Shown piece by piece: positions 55,771 through 64,000 of a stretch of DNA of 64,000 bases. Positions within the stretch are counted from its first letter, which is position 1. The number at the start of each line of letters is the position of its first letter. Under the pieces are notes generated by a model. It did not search any database, was not told the origin of the DNA, and saw only the letters and a program-made list of their open reading frames with translations. The position numbers and the translations under genes are program-made. The DNA comes from Thalassolituus sp. (GTDB lineage: Bacteria; Pseudomonadota; Gammaproteobacteria; Pseudomonadales; Oceanobacteraceae): NCBI GenBank assembly GCA_006212115.1, contig PDUK01000001.1, positions 1 to 64,000 of the forward strand. The letters are read 5' to 3'.

Positions 55771-57357
55771 TCAGGCATGCTCAGGAATACGTGGTACCGC
55801 CGCAAGTAAATGCTGTGTGTACTCGTGCTGAGGGTCACTCATCAGCGAATGAGTGTTCCCCTGCTCGACCAGCTTACCGTTACGCATCACCGCTACGCGG
55901 TGCGCAAGGTGCGGAATAATCGATAAATCATGGGTAATAAACAGATAGGACAACCCCATCTCCTGCTGCAATTCCTGCAACAGTGACAACACCTGCCCCC
56001 GGATAGATACATCGAGAGCACTCGTCGGTTCATCACAGATAATCAATTCGGGCTCTACTGCAATGGCCCGTGCAATCGCAATTCGCTGGCGCTGACCACC
56101 GGAAAACTCATGTGGATAGCGATGCAAGTGGGAGGCGTCCAGACCTACTCGCTTCAGCAACGTTTCAATACGCTGAAGACGAGATTCACTGGAGCCGCCA
56201 AGACCGAGGCTCAACATGCCCTCTTCAATGATCTCACGGACCGTCATACGTGGGTTCATCGAAGAAAACGGGTCCTGAAAGATAACCTGAATACGCTTTC
56301 GATACGGTGCAAATGCTCGCCGACTCAACGAGTCAACACGCGTGCCGTCAAAATAAATCGAGCCAGACTCAGTGTCTTCAAGACGAAGGATTGCGCGACC
56401 GACCGTGCTCTTTCCCGAACCGGATTCACCGACCAGAGCTAACGTTTCCCCACGCCCGATTTTTAAGCTGATGCCGTCAACTGCTTTGGTGTGGCCTACC
56501 ACACGTTGCAATACACCGCGCTTTTCCGGAAACCACACTTTTACATCCGTCACTTCCAGAAGTGGCGCATGTTCAGTTTCAGTTAAGTAATCATCCGGCT
56601 GCGGTAATGAGTGAATTAACTGGCGGCTGTATTCATGTTCAGGGCGAACAAAAAATTCCGAGCGTTCGGCTTGTTCGAGGATATGTCCATGACGCATCAC
56701 CGCAATGCGATCAGCCATTTCTGCCACCACGCCCATATCATGAGTGATCAGCAATACGGCGAGATCACGACTTCGACGTAATTCATTGAGTAGTTCCAGA
56801 ATCTGCTTTTGGATGGTCACATCCAGAGCGGTAGTAGGCTCATCTGCAATTAATAACTCGGGCTCACACGCCAGTGCCATAGCGATCATGACACGTTGTT
56901 TCTGACCGCCAGAAAGCTGATGCGGGTACCAGTTTATACGTGCATTGGCATCTGGAATACCGACTTCCTCAAGCAAGGCTACTATGTCTTCCCGCAGCGC
57001 TTTACCGCGATGCAAGGCAAGCACTTCACCAATCTGACGCCCTATTGTGTGAACAGGATTGAGTGAACTCTGCGGCTCCTGAAATACCATCGCAATCCGC
57101 CGGCCACGTACCGCATTCATCTGTACTTCAGTCAATGCAAAAAGGGAATCGTTACCTAAGCGAACATCGCCGTCCGTAATGTCCAGGCCATCGGCCAACA
57201 AACGCATAATGGCCAGACTGGTCAGGGACTTTCCTGATCCACTCTCACCAACCAGCGCAAAGACCTCACCAGCAGATATCGAGAAACTGATACCGTCGAC
57301 CAAGGGCGTATTGCCCGCCTTTATCTGGAGATTTTCAACATGGAGTAGAGGTTTCAT
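55771..57357 (-). CDS. Peptide-type ABC importer, fused double ATPase
   Basis: A 528-residue protein with two complete ABC domains. The first has Walker [19 protein letters not shown] and [12 protein letters not shown]. The second has [17 protein letters not shown] and [11 protein letters not shown]. This fused DppD-DppF layout is that of YejF/GsiA. It is the last gene of the operon and overlaps the upstream permease by 4 bases. It powers the import of oligopeptides or related compounds, substrate undetermined. Confidence 0.93.
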   Translation of the reverse strand: MKPLLHVENLQIKAGNTPLVDGISFSISAGEVFALVGESGSGKSLTSLAIMRLLADGLDITDGDVRLGNDSLFALTEVQMNAVRGRRIAMVFQEPQSSLNPVHTIGRQIGEVLALHRGKALREDIVALLEEVGIPDANARINWYPHQLSGGQKQRVMIAMALACEPELLIADEPTTALDVTIQKQILELLNELRRSRDLAVLLITHDMGVVAEMADRIAVMRHGHILEQAERSEFFVRPEHEYSRQLIHSLPQPDDYLTETEHAPLLEVTDVKVWFPEKRGVLQRVVGHTKAVDGISLKIGRGETLALVGESGSGKSTVGRAILRLEDTESGSIYFDGTRVDSLSRRAFAPYRKRIQVIFQDPFSSMNPRMTVREIIEEGMLSLGLGGSSESRLQRIETLLKRVGLDASHLHRYPHEFSGGQRQRIAIARAIAVEPELIICDEPTSALDVSIRGQVLSLLQELQQEMGLSYLFITHDLSIIPHLAHRVAVMRNGKLVEQGNTHSLMSDPQHEYTQHLLAAVPRIPEHA

Positions 57358-58739
57358 GAATTATCTCCGCTACCGCTCATTCGAGGATCGAACACATCCC
57401 GCACTCGGTCTGAGAATAGATTCGCTGCAAGAACCAGCGTAAACATAAGAATAAAAGCAGCAATGACAGACCACCAGACAACAGGCTCCCGCGCCAACTC
57501 TGAACGCGCCTCGTTAATCATATTGCCCCAGCTTTTCATCGACGAGTCGACCCCTACACCGATGTAGCTAAGCACGGCCTCGGCAAGAACAAAGGCACTG
57601 AAATCCAACACCAGAGCGATCAGAATAATATGCGTCGTATTAGGCAAAATATGACGCATAATCACGCGCCAACGACTGACCCCGAACGCATGCGCCGCCT
57701 GCACATATTCCAGCTGACTGACTTTTAGTGTTTCGGCCCGTAACAGGCGGCACAATCCTGTCCAACTCGTCATACCCAAAATGAAACACAGCGCGATAAA
57801 GCGGAAGTCCGCCCGATCACTCAATAACTTAAATTGTTCGGGGTTGGTTTCGATATAAACGTTAATTAACAGCACCGAGGCCGCGATCAGCAGAATGCCC
57901 GGAATCGAGTTCAGTGTGGTGTAGATGTATTGCACCACATCATCTACCCAGCCCCTGAAGTAACCAGCGGATATTCCCAACAGCACTGCCAGAGGCAGGG
58001 TAACCAAGGTCGCGAGTGTACCGATTAACACCCCCGTCCGGATTGCCTTAATAGCCCCGTATAAAACATCCTGCCCCACCTTGTCGGTACCCAGGACGTG
58101 GTAATACTGACTCATCTGTAATGCCCACGAAGACACAACGACGATGGCAGCAAACGTAAAGTAAATGACCGGCCACGGCAGGCGGGAATCCTCTTTTCGG
58201 ATATACCAATGATGAATGAACAGTACGATTAAAATTGGCACCAGAGTCCAGCCAATCGCCGTCAGGCTTTTCACCACTATATCTGCAACATGCTGTTCTT
58301 CCATCGTGATATGACTACCACCATGTTCAAGACGCGGAAATTCACGAACAACAGTGCCGTCATCAGACTCAATGTTTTCCTTGGCGAACGAATAGATGGC
58401 GAAAGGCGCAGAGTACGTTTTCTCGTCTCTGTCCAACATAGGCGCCAGTATCAGATCCAGAACACTGGTCATCTCGGGAGCATAATGCACATCCGTTGAT
58501 TCGGCCGTTGCTTCCAACCGCTTCTGAAAATGCAAAGAATCGGTTAAAGCGATCAATACATAGAACAAAATCACCATGAATGAAGCTGCGCCAATTCTAG
58601 ACTCAAAGACTTTCGCCCACCGTCCACGGGCCAGCGGATTCTTTAATACAGATACAACAAAGCAAAGCAGTGATGCGACCAGAATAAATATGAGTATGTC
58701 GCTCCACAGGAGATGTACGCGTACGTCAAATACTTCCAT
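57354..58739 (-). CDS. Peptide-type ABC importer, permease (DppC/YejE type)
   Basis: A 461-residue inner-membrane permease. The canonical core (GVLIGTLATLVTLPLAVLLGISAGYF, then YIYTTLNSIPGILLIAASV, and EAAA-loop region VQAAHAFGVSRWRVIMRHILPN) fills the C-terminal 260 residues. Ahead of it lie extra membrane spans. Between two of them is a large periplasmic-type loop of about 100 residues (SLHFQKRLEATAESTDVHYAPEM). This makes it longer than standard DppC by about 150 residues; YejE-type permeases have part of this. Stop and start overlap the neighbouring genes. Confidence 0.9.
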   Translation of the reverse strand: MEVFDVRVHLLWSDILIFILVASLLCFVVSVLKNPLARGRWAKVFESRIGAASFMVILFYVLIALTDSLHFQKRLEATAESTDVHYAPEMTSVLDLILAPMLDRDEKTYSAPFAIYSFAKENIESDDGTVVREFPRLEHGGSHITMEEQHVADIVVKSLTAIGWTLVPILIVLFIHHWYIRKEDSRLPWPVIYFTFAAIVVVSSWALQMSQYYHVLGTDKVGQDVLYGAIKAIRTGVLIGTLATLVTLPLAVLLGISAGYFRGWVDDVVQYIYTTLNSIPGILLIAASVLLINVYIETNPEQFKLLSDRADFRFIALCFILGMTSWTGLCRLLRAETLKVSQLEYVQAAHAFGVSRWRVIMRHILPNTTHIILIALVLDFSAFVLAEAVLSYIGVGVDSSMKSWGNMINEARSELAREPVVWWSVIAAFILMFTLVLAANLFSDRVRDVFDPRMSGSGDNS

Positions 58740-59716
58740 TAAGACAACCTCACGCGGGGATCGACCAGAGTGTAAGAAATATCGGTAAGCAGCAGTCCGA
58801 TGATGTACAACACAGAGCCGAGGAACACCATGCTACGTACAATGGCAAAATCCTGAGCCTGAATGGCTTCAAGCGTGTAACTGCCAAGGCCCGGTATACC
58901 AAAGAAGGATTCCACCAGCAGGCTTCCCATAAATAACGATGGAATCACTACCACCACGCTGGTCAGAATCGGGATCATACCGTTGGGTAAAATATGTCGG
59001 AACAGTACGGTCAGTTCAGAAACGCCTTTTGCACGTGCCGTCCGCACGTAATCTTTATTCGCCTCTTCCAGAAACAAAGTCCGGTACAAGCGCGTTCCGC
59101 CGCCGATCCCCGAAATCACGCCGATAATTACCGGCAACAGTAAAAACCGCCAGGCATCGACGCCACTGAGATATCCGGATACGGGGACCAGATTCCACTC
59201 TTTAGCGAAGAAAAACTGACCCGCAATAACGTAAAACACACCGGAGATCGACATCAGCGCGACACACAGAATCATGGCGCCGGTATCGAACAGACTGGCC
59301 CGGAACATCACCACAAACAAAGCAAAAGCTATGTTTACTGCGATGCCAATTGCGAACGTCGGCAAGGCGACCGCAAGGCTTGGCCACATACGCTGTTCGA
59401 TATCCGCAGCAATATTCCGACCGGCATCCGATTTTCCGAAATCAAGCGCAAACAGACTCAACGATTTTTCAAAGAAAATTGTCTCGGTAACAGCGGCTGG
59501 CCCTTCATGGGCGGTATTAAACAGCAAGGGCTTGTCGTAGCCCCGCTGAACTTTCCATTCCTGAATGGCCACTTCGCTCACATAACGGTCGCCAAGTTGA
59601 ACACGAGCCATCTGGTCGGGCGTATTCACGACGAAAAATAAGGCGAAGGTCAGGAGGTTGACGCCAATAAGAATCGGCACCGCATACAGTAAACGGCGAA
59701 CGATGTATGCCAACAT
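58739..59716 (-). CDS. Peptide-type ABC importer, permease (DppB/YejB type)
   Basis: A 325-residue permease. It begins MLAYIVRRLLYAVPILIGVNLLTFALFFV, the usual DppB start, and has the coupling loop YVRTARAKGVSELTVLFRHILPN. A loop between spans 1 and 2 carries the conserved periplasmic region (YDKPLLFNT). It overlaps the binding-protein gene and the next permease by one base each (stop/start TAATG type), so the four genes are translated together. Confidence 0.92.
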   Translation of the reverse strand: MLAYIVRRLLYAVPILIGVNLLTFALFFVVNTPDQMARVQLGDRYVSEVAIQEWKVQRGYDKPLLFNTAHEGPAAVTETIFFEKSLSLFALDFGKSDAGRNIAADIEQRMWPSLAVALPTFAIGIAVNIAFALFVVMFRASLFDTGAMILCVALMSISGVFYVIAGQFFFAKEWNLVPVSGYLSGVDAWRFLLLPVIIGVISGIGGGTRLYRTLFLEEANKDYVRTARAKGVSELTVLFRHILPNGMIPILTSVVVVIPSLFMGSLLVESFFGIPGLGSYTLEAIQAQDFAIVRSMVFLGSVLYIIGLLLTDISYTLVDPRVRLS

Positions 59717-61911
59717 CAGCGTTGTCTCCCTACAGTATTTACTCGGTGGTTAAGACGGCGTCGGTATCCCACGTAGCCCGGCAGTGCCAGCACAATAACA
59801 AGCAAAGCAACAAGCAGTAGTGGCCCCAAAACCGGGCGATTGGAAGACTCCTGCATGGCACTGCGCTGTTCAGGGTCAATGCGCATATATTTCAATACGG
59901 CTTTGCTGATGCCGTGCGGCTTACTGTTGTATACCCAAGCATTATTCAGCACATAGGAGTGTGGGTGGAACGTCGATGCCCAAGGCATATCATGTTGAGT
60001 GATATCGATCATTTCACGAATAATCGCCATACGCTCAGGAGAGTTTTCCATGAGTTTCATTTCACGGAACAGCTCATTATATCTGGGATTATCGTAGTTA
60101 CTGGAGTTTACCCCTGCCCCTTGCGTTACGACCTGACCGTTCGGGCCGTATAAAAGAAACAGGAAATTCTCTGCATCGGGGTAATCAGCCAACCAGCCCC
60201 ACTGAAATAGCTGAGCATTGCCAGTCTTCATTTTTTCTTTGAAACGATTGTAATCCGATCCACGGATATTCAGCTGGATTCCCAGCTGCTTCATTTTTTT
60301 AATCAGCCAGTCATGAGACGCGCCGCCGGACGACGAGACCGTTGTATCAAAGTTCAGCACCAGCGGCTCGCCGGTTTCGGCATTGCGTCCATCCGGGTAG
60401 CCAGCACGGGCCATCAGCTCTTTGGCGTAGTCGATGCTCTTTCGCACCGGTTTGCCATTTACCCAGTCGAACACTGAGGTGTTCACGCCCTCTTCGCCCT
60501 GCTGATAGCCGAATATGCCCGGAGGAATCGGACTCATGCCGGTTTCACCGCGACCGTTATAGAAAATAGAAATATATTCTTCCTGATCGTAAGCAATCGC
60601 TATTGCATGGCGCAGCAGTCGTTTACGCTCGCGCTCTTCCACCGTGCCTGTATCTCCCACTACCTCATCAAGCATATTAAAGCCGAAGTAGTAGGTGCCC
60701 GGCATCACGGCGATATCCAGTTTAATACCGCGGTCTCTCATATCGTCTGACAGTGCGATGCCCTCGGCATCAATACTGATCGCCTGATCAAAGCTATCAC
60801 TGGCCACACCGGAACGGTCGTAGTAGCCCTGCAAAAACTTGCTCCACAGTGGGATAGACTCTTTTTCAAGGCGGTATACAACTTTGTCGATAAAGGGCAA
60901 CGCCTGTCCGGCATCATCAAGTAAACCGGCCGCGCGGTCCGCAGGCTCACCTTCCGCTGGGTAAAAGTCGTCGCGGTAATTCGGATTACGTTCCAGAACA
61001 ATCGCCTCATTCGGATCGTTCTTAGTCATCATGTAAGGCCCGGTACCAATCGGATACCAATCCAGAGTGATATTGCGATCATTCATACCCGGCATGCTGT
61101 AGAAGCGATCAGCCTCAGGTGGCACAGGTGCGAAAAAGTGGAACGCGAGCCAGTAACTGAACTGCGGATACTTTCCCTTCAGGCGAACACGGAAGCGATA
61201 ACGATCAATCACTTCAATGCCATCAAATTCTATCGTCCGTAAGTCCAGCCACTCGCCGTCCTGCTGCGCTGCGCGCGCCTCTTTTGCCGGTTCGGCAAAC
61301 TCGGTCATGCCCTGAATGTACTGCGCCAATAGCCCACGAATCGGTGACAACAGAGTCGGGTCAGCCAGTCGGCGGATCTGATAGGTGTAATCCGCGGCCA
61401 CCAGTTCTCTGGTTCCTGTTTGAGCAAAATCACTCAGGGCGCTGTATTGAGACGCTTCAGCAGCGGTTTCAAACGCATAGTAAGGTTCGCCATCGTCGTT
61501 CAACGCCAGCGCCGGATGCGGCTGATAATAGATACCCGGCTTAATATCGAAGTAATAGTCACTGTATGCGAGGTCTTCTGCTTCGGCGGAAACCGGTTGT
61601 TCGTCCGCATTGCGATACACGATTTCGGGTAAAGCCGTGAGAGTGTTTGCTTCCAGTTCAAAAGGACGCTTAAGGTAGTGATACTGCAACGGTGGATCGT
61701 AGATCTGATCGATAAAACGCCCTTCGTCCGCGCTGTACGAGATCACAGGGTCAAGGTGTTTCGGCGGACCCGAGAAGTTGGAGTAGAGAATGTTCTTACC
61801 TGCATCCTCCGCGGGGTGAGGGTTGTTCCACGCTTGGTCAGAACAGCCAGTAACCCAGAAGGCCGTGCTGAGCATCAGAGCGATGCCAATGAAAGATTCC
61901 CGTATTTTCAT
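59716..61911 (-). CDS. Peptide-type ABC importer, substrate-binding lipoprotein with C-terminal membrane span
   Basis: A 731-residue family-5 binding protein. The lipobox is WVTGC (Cys23). The body has the SBP_bac_5 features YSNFSGPPKHLDPVISYSAD, IGTGPYMMTKNDPNEAIVLERNPNYR and LFQWGWLADYPDAENFLFLLYGPNG. Unusually, a hydrophobic segment (PLLLVALLVIVLALPGYVGY) near residues 697-717, followed by basic residues, suggests a second, C-terminal membrane anchor. Most relatives end before this and are about 520-600 residues. It is first in the operon, and GGGAAG lies before the ATG. Confidence 0.9.
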   Translation of the reverse strand: MKIRESFIGIALMLSTAFWVTGCSDQAWNNPHPAEDAGKNILYSNFSGPPKHLDPVISYSADEGRFIDQIYDPPLQYHYLKRPFELEANTLTALPEIVYRNADEQPVSAEAEDLAYSDYYFDIKPGIYYQPHPALALNDDGEPYYAFETAAEASQYSALSDFAQTGTRELVAADYTYQIRRLADPTLLSPIRGLLAQYIQGMTEFAEPAKEARAAQQDGEWLDLRTIEFDGIEVIDRYRFRVRLKGKYPQFSYWLAFHFFAPVPPEADRFYSMPGMNDRNITLDWYPIGTGPYMMTKNDPNEAIVLERNPNYRDDFYPAEGEPADRAAGLLDDAGQALPFIDKVVYRLEKESIPLWSKFLQGYYDRSGVASDSFDQAISIDAEGIALSDDMRDRGIKLDIAVMPGTYYFGFNMLDEVVGDTGTVEERERKRLLRHAIAIAYDQEEYISIFYNGRGETGMSPIPPGIFGYQQGEEGVNTSVFDWVNGKPVRKSIDYAKELMARAGYPDGRNAETGEPLVLNFDTTVSSSGGASHDWLIKKMKQLGIQLNIRGSDYNRFKEKMKTGNAQLFQWGWLADYPDAENFLFLLYGPNGQVVTQGAGVNSSNYDNPRYNELFREMKLMENSPERMAIIREMIDITQHDMPWASTFHPHSYVLNNAWVYNSKPHGISKAVLKYMRIDPEQRSAMQESSNRPVLGPLLLVALLVIVLALPGYVGYRRRLNHRVNTVGRQR

Positions 61912-62065
61912 TTACTTCCCGTATTGATGCGGCTGGTATCGACGATCCGACAATCTCTTTGAGTCTGCCAGCTTTTCACCACGACGCAAGTGGTCGTTAC
62001 TACTGTTCGTGGTAACAGTGCCGTAGTTTATTCCAAATAGCTATTAACACTAGTCGCTTATGTTC

Positions 62066-62095
62066 TTGTACGACATAACGCTATTTTGGGATAAT
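62066..62095 (+). promoter_or_regulatory. Probable sigma-70 promoter of rsxABC
   Basis: TTGTAC (62066-62071) and GATAAT (62090-62095) are 18 bases apart, with an extended -10 TGG just before GATAAT. They lie about 70 bases upstream of rsxA. The region also carries an interrupted inverted repeat, CCAAATAGC with GCTATTTTGG (62032-62089), which overlaps the promoter and could be an operator. Confidence 0.5.
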
Positions 62096-62164
62096 GCGCG
62101 CCCGGTAAATTTAGCGAAGGTCCGTTTTTGATGAGTTCGGACCGATAACGATAGTAGAGAAACG

Positions 62165-62746
62165 ATGACCGATTACCTGCTTATTCTGGTAAGCACCATC
62201 CTTGTGAACAACTTTGTACTTGTTCAGTTCCTGGGATTGTGCCCTTTTATGGGGGTGTCCAATAAACTGGAAACCGCCATAGGCATGGGTGCGGCAACGA
62301 CCTTTGTCCTGACACTGGCATCCGTCTGTAGCTATCTGGTCTACAACTATCTGCTATTACCGCTGGACCTTACTTACCTCAAGACCATCAGTTTCATCAT
62401 GGTGATTGCCGTTGTCGTGGGCTTCACTGAGCTGGCCATTCGTAAAACCAGTCCCCTTTTGTACCGGGTATTGGGTATTTTCCTGCCGCTTATCACTACC
62501 AACTGTGCGGTTCTCGGTGTTGCTCTGCTGAACATCAAGCGCGATAACACCTTCGTTGAGTCAATTTTGTACGGGTTTGGCGCAGCTGTCGGCTTCTCCC
62601 TTGTGATGGTCTTGTTTGCTGCCATGCGTGAGCGTATCGCTGTAGCCGATGTGCCAGCACCTTTTCAGGGGTCAGCCATCGCGATGGTGACGGCGGGCCT
62701 GATGTCACTGGCATTTCTGGGCTTCACCGGCCTGGTCAGCATCTGA
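62165..62746 (+). CDS. rsxA: Electron transport complex subunit RsxA
   Basis: A 193-residue inner-membrane protein with six spans. The family segments are [32 protein letters not shown] and [21 protein letters not shown]. RsxA/RnfA carries a half [2Fe-2S] site between the two cysteine-bearing half helices. It is the first gene of the Rsx/Rnf complex, which transfers electrons between NADH and ferredoxin and in E. coli keeps SoxR reduced. The rsxB gene follows in 9 bases. Confidence 0.97.
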   Translation: MTDYLLILVSTILVNNFVLVQFLGLCPFMGVSNKLETAIGMGAATTFVLTLASVCSYLVYNYLLLPLDLTYLKTISFIMVIAVVVGFTELAIRKTSPLLYRVLGIFLPLITTNCAVLGVALLNIKRDNTFVESILYGFGAAVGFSLVMVLFAAMRERIAVADVPAPFQGSAIAMVTAGLMSLAFLGFTGLVSI

Positions 62747-62755
62747 GGAGGCCCA

Positions 62756-63352
62756 ATGAGTACTATCCTGATCGCAATCATTGTTCTGGCCGTTCTCGCA
62801 GCGGTATTTGGTGCGCTACTTGGTTTCGCCTCGGTAAAGTTTCATGTTGAGGGCAACCCCATCGTTGATCAGGTCAACGATCTGCTGCCTCAGACACAGT
62901 GCGGCCAATGCGGTTACCCTGGTTGCAAACCCTACGCTGAAGCCATCGCCGATGGCGACAAGATCAATAAATGCCCTCCGGGCGGTGAAAGCACGATTCA
63001 GGCACTCGCCGACCTGCTTGGTGTGGAACCAGAGCCTCTGGACGCCGAGCACGGTGCCGAAAAAGATGTACCTCTGGTCGCGGTTATTCGCGAAGACGAA
63101 TGTATTGGCTGCACAAAGTGCATCCAGGCATGCCCGGTTGATGCCATTCTGGGATCGGCCAAGCAAATGCATACGGTTATCGCAGATGAGTGCACCGGCT
63201 GCGACCTGTGTGTCGAGCCTTGCCCCGTAGATTGTATCGACATGGTGCCAGTCACGACCGACAAGAGTAATTGGTATTGGCAGGCCCCCACATCGGGTGT
63301 TGAGCTGATTGCGACCGATCGTCGATCTGTTCCAGCGGAGGGTCACGCGTGA
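62756..63352 (+). CDS. rsxB: Electron transport complex subunit RsxB
   Basis: A 198-residue iron-sulfur subunit. It has an N-terminal membrane span (residues 4-26), then a 4-Cys motif (C49, C52, C57, C73) and two ferredoxin-type [4Fe-4S] motifs, [12 protein letters not shown] and [18 protein letters not shown] lies before the ATG. It overlaps rsxC by 4 bases. Confidence 0.97.
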   Translation: MSTILIAIIVLAVLAAVFGALLGFASVKFHVEGNPIVDQVNDLLPQTQCGQCGYPGCKPYAEAIADGDKINKCPPGGESTIQALADLLGVEPEPLDAEHGAEKDVPLVAVIREDECIGCTKCIQACPVDAILGSAKQMHTVIADECTGCDLCVEPCPVDCIDMVPVTTDKSNWYWQAPTSGVELIATDRRSVPAEGHA

Positions 63353-64000
63353 GTCAGTTGATTCAGTTGTTCGACTTTGACGGCGGCATTCACCCTCCCG
63401 AAAACAAGCACCAGTCAAATCACAGGCCGATCCGAAAGGCCCCGCTGCCCGATGAGCTAGTGCTGCCTCTGCATCAGCACATTGGCGCACCGTCAAAACC
63501 AGTTGTCAGCACCGGTGATACTGTTTTGAAAGGCCAGATCATCGCAGAGCCAGAGGGTTTCGTATCCGCGCCGCTTCATGCGCCAACCTCGGGCATTGTA
63601 AAAGCACTGGAATTACGTCAGGTTCCTCACGCATCCGGGCTCAGCGAACTTTGCATTGTGATTGAGCCAGATGGCAAAGATACCTGGATTGAGCGTCAAA
63701 GCCTGAGATCTGAACTGGGCCTGTCCGACGCAGATGCCCTGCCAGCTGACGAAGTGGTAGAGCGCATTCGCAATTGCGGTATTGCTGGTCTCGGCGGAGC
63801 TGGCTTCCCTACCGCAGTCAAGCTGCACACTGGTGACCACAATATCGACACGCTTATCCTTAACGGGGCTGAGTGTGAACCCTACATCACCGCCGACGAC
63901 ATGCTGATGCGTGAGCACGCTACAGAGGTCATTCGCGGTGCAGTAATCCTGCAAGGTGTGCTGACAGCACAGCGCTGCCTGATTGGCGTCGAGGACAACA
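63349..64000 (+). CDS. rsxC: Electron transport complex subunit RsxC, N-terminal part
   Basis: The first 217 codons of RsxC, cut by the window end. It starts at a GTG that overlaps the rsxB stop (GTGA). The N-terminal [17 protein letters not shown], the lipoyl-like domain ([25 protein letters not shown]) and the start of the NADH/FMN domain ([30 protein letters not shown]) are typical. The [4Fe-4S] motifs lie beyond the window. Confidence 0.95.
   Translation, partial: MSQLIQLFDFDGGIHPPENKHQSNHRPIRKAPLPDELVLPLHQHIGAPSKPVVSTGDTVLKGQIIAEPEGFVSAPLHAPTSGIVKALELRQVPHASGLSELCIVIEPDGKDTWIERQSLRSELGLSDADALPADEVVERIRNCGIAGLGGAGFPTAVKLHTGDHNIDTLILNGAECEPYITADDMLMREHATEVIRGAVILQGVLTAQRCLIGVEDN

Overview
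This window reads as chromosome from a heterotrophic, probably marine gammaproteobacterium. The evidence is the Rsx electron-transport genes, an E. coli-like quinone D-lactate dehydrogenase, large FadE and FadH fatty-acid oxidation enzymes, and a nitrate-assimilation cluster arranged much as in Pseudomonas and oceanospirilla. Coding is dense on both strands. I saw no rRNA, tRNA, insertion sequence, prophage or CRISPR array. Genus cannot be fixed from the sequence alone.

Region 1 (1-7058) is mostly minus strand: a truncated secreted-protein gene, a small Ala/Glu-rich lipoprotein, alanine dehydrogenase, an acetyl-CoA hydrolase/transferase, a YgiQ-type radical SAM protein and an isochorismatase-fold hydrolase.

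Region 2 (7059-24192) is a nitrate/nitrite assimilation island. On the plus strand lie an ABC nitrate transporter (nrtA, nrtB, ATPase), an outer-membrane barrel and an FAD electron-transfer protein. On the minus strand lie nirB-nirD-nasA and, beyond a terminator, a fused PP2C phosphatase/Ser-Thr kinase. Divergent from nirB are the assimilatory nitrate reductase and a siroheme-pathway methyltransferase. I find sigma-54 (-24/-12) promoter sequences before nrtA, nirB and the reductase. Before nrtA and the reductase there is also a short RNA leader with a hexaloop hairpin followed by a strong intrinsic terminator. This is the architecture of ANTAR-protein (NasR/NasT) antitermination, although no nasT gene lies in the window. 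The picture is dual control: nitrogen limitation at sigma-54 promoters and nitrate sensing by attenuation. NirB needs siroheme, which the adjacent methyltransferase helps supply.

Region 3 (24193-41842) is mixed metabolism: an MFS exporter, D-lactate dehydrogenase, an acetyltransferase, small membrane or unknown proteins, a zinc alcohol dehydrogenase, Tag glycosylase with a methyltransferase, ProRS with a lytic transglycosylase, FadE, a three-gene operon of unknown envelope proteins, and a secreted lipase-like hydrolase.

Region 4 (41843-55713) holds an MksF-MksE-MksB condensin operon whose ATPase gene runs with a 1-base stop/start overlap into a group II truncated haemoglobin. No JetD/MksG nuclease is present. 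It is followed by a 7TM-type sensor histidine kinase, FadH, a soluble PAS-PAS chemoreceptor and the Mrp/ApbC Fe-S carrier.

Region 5 (55714-64000) has a tightly overlapping four-gene peptide-type ABC importer on the minus strand and rsxA-rsxB-rsxC (rsxC cut by the window end) on the plus strand. The most unusual points are the nuclease-less Mks operon coupled to a globin, the acidic tail on MksE, and the paired attenuator leaders of the nitrate genes.
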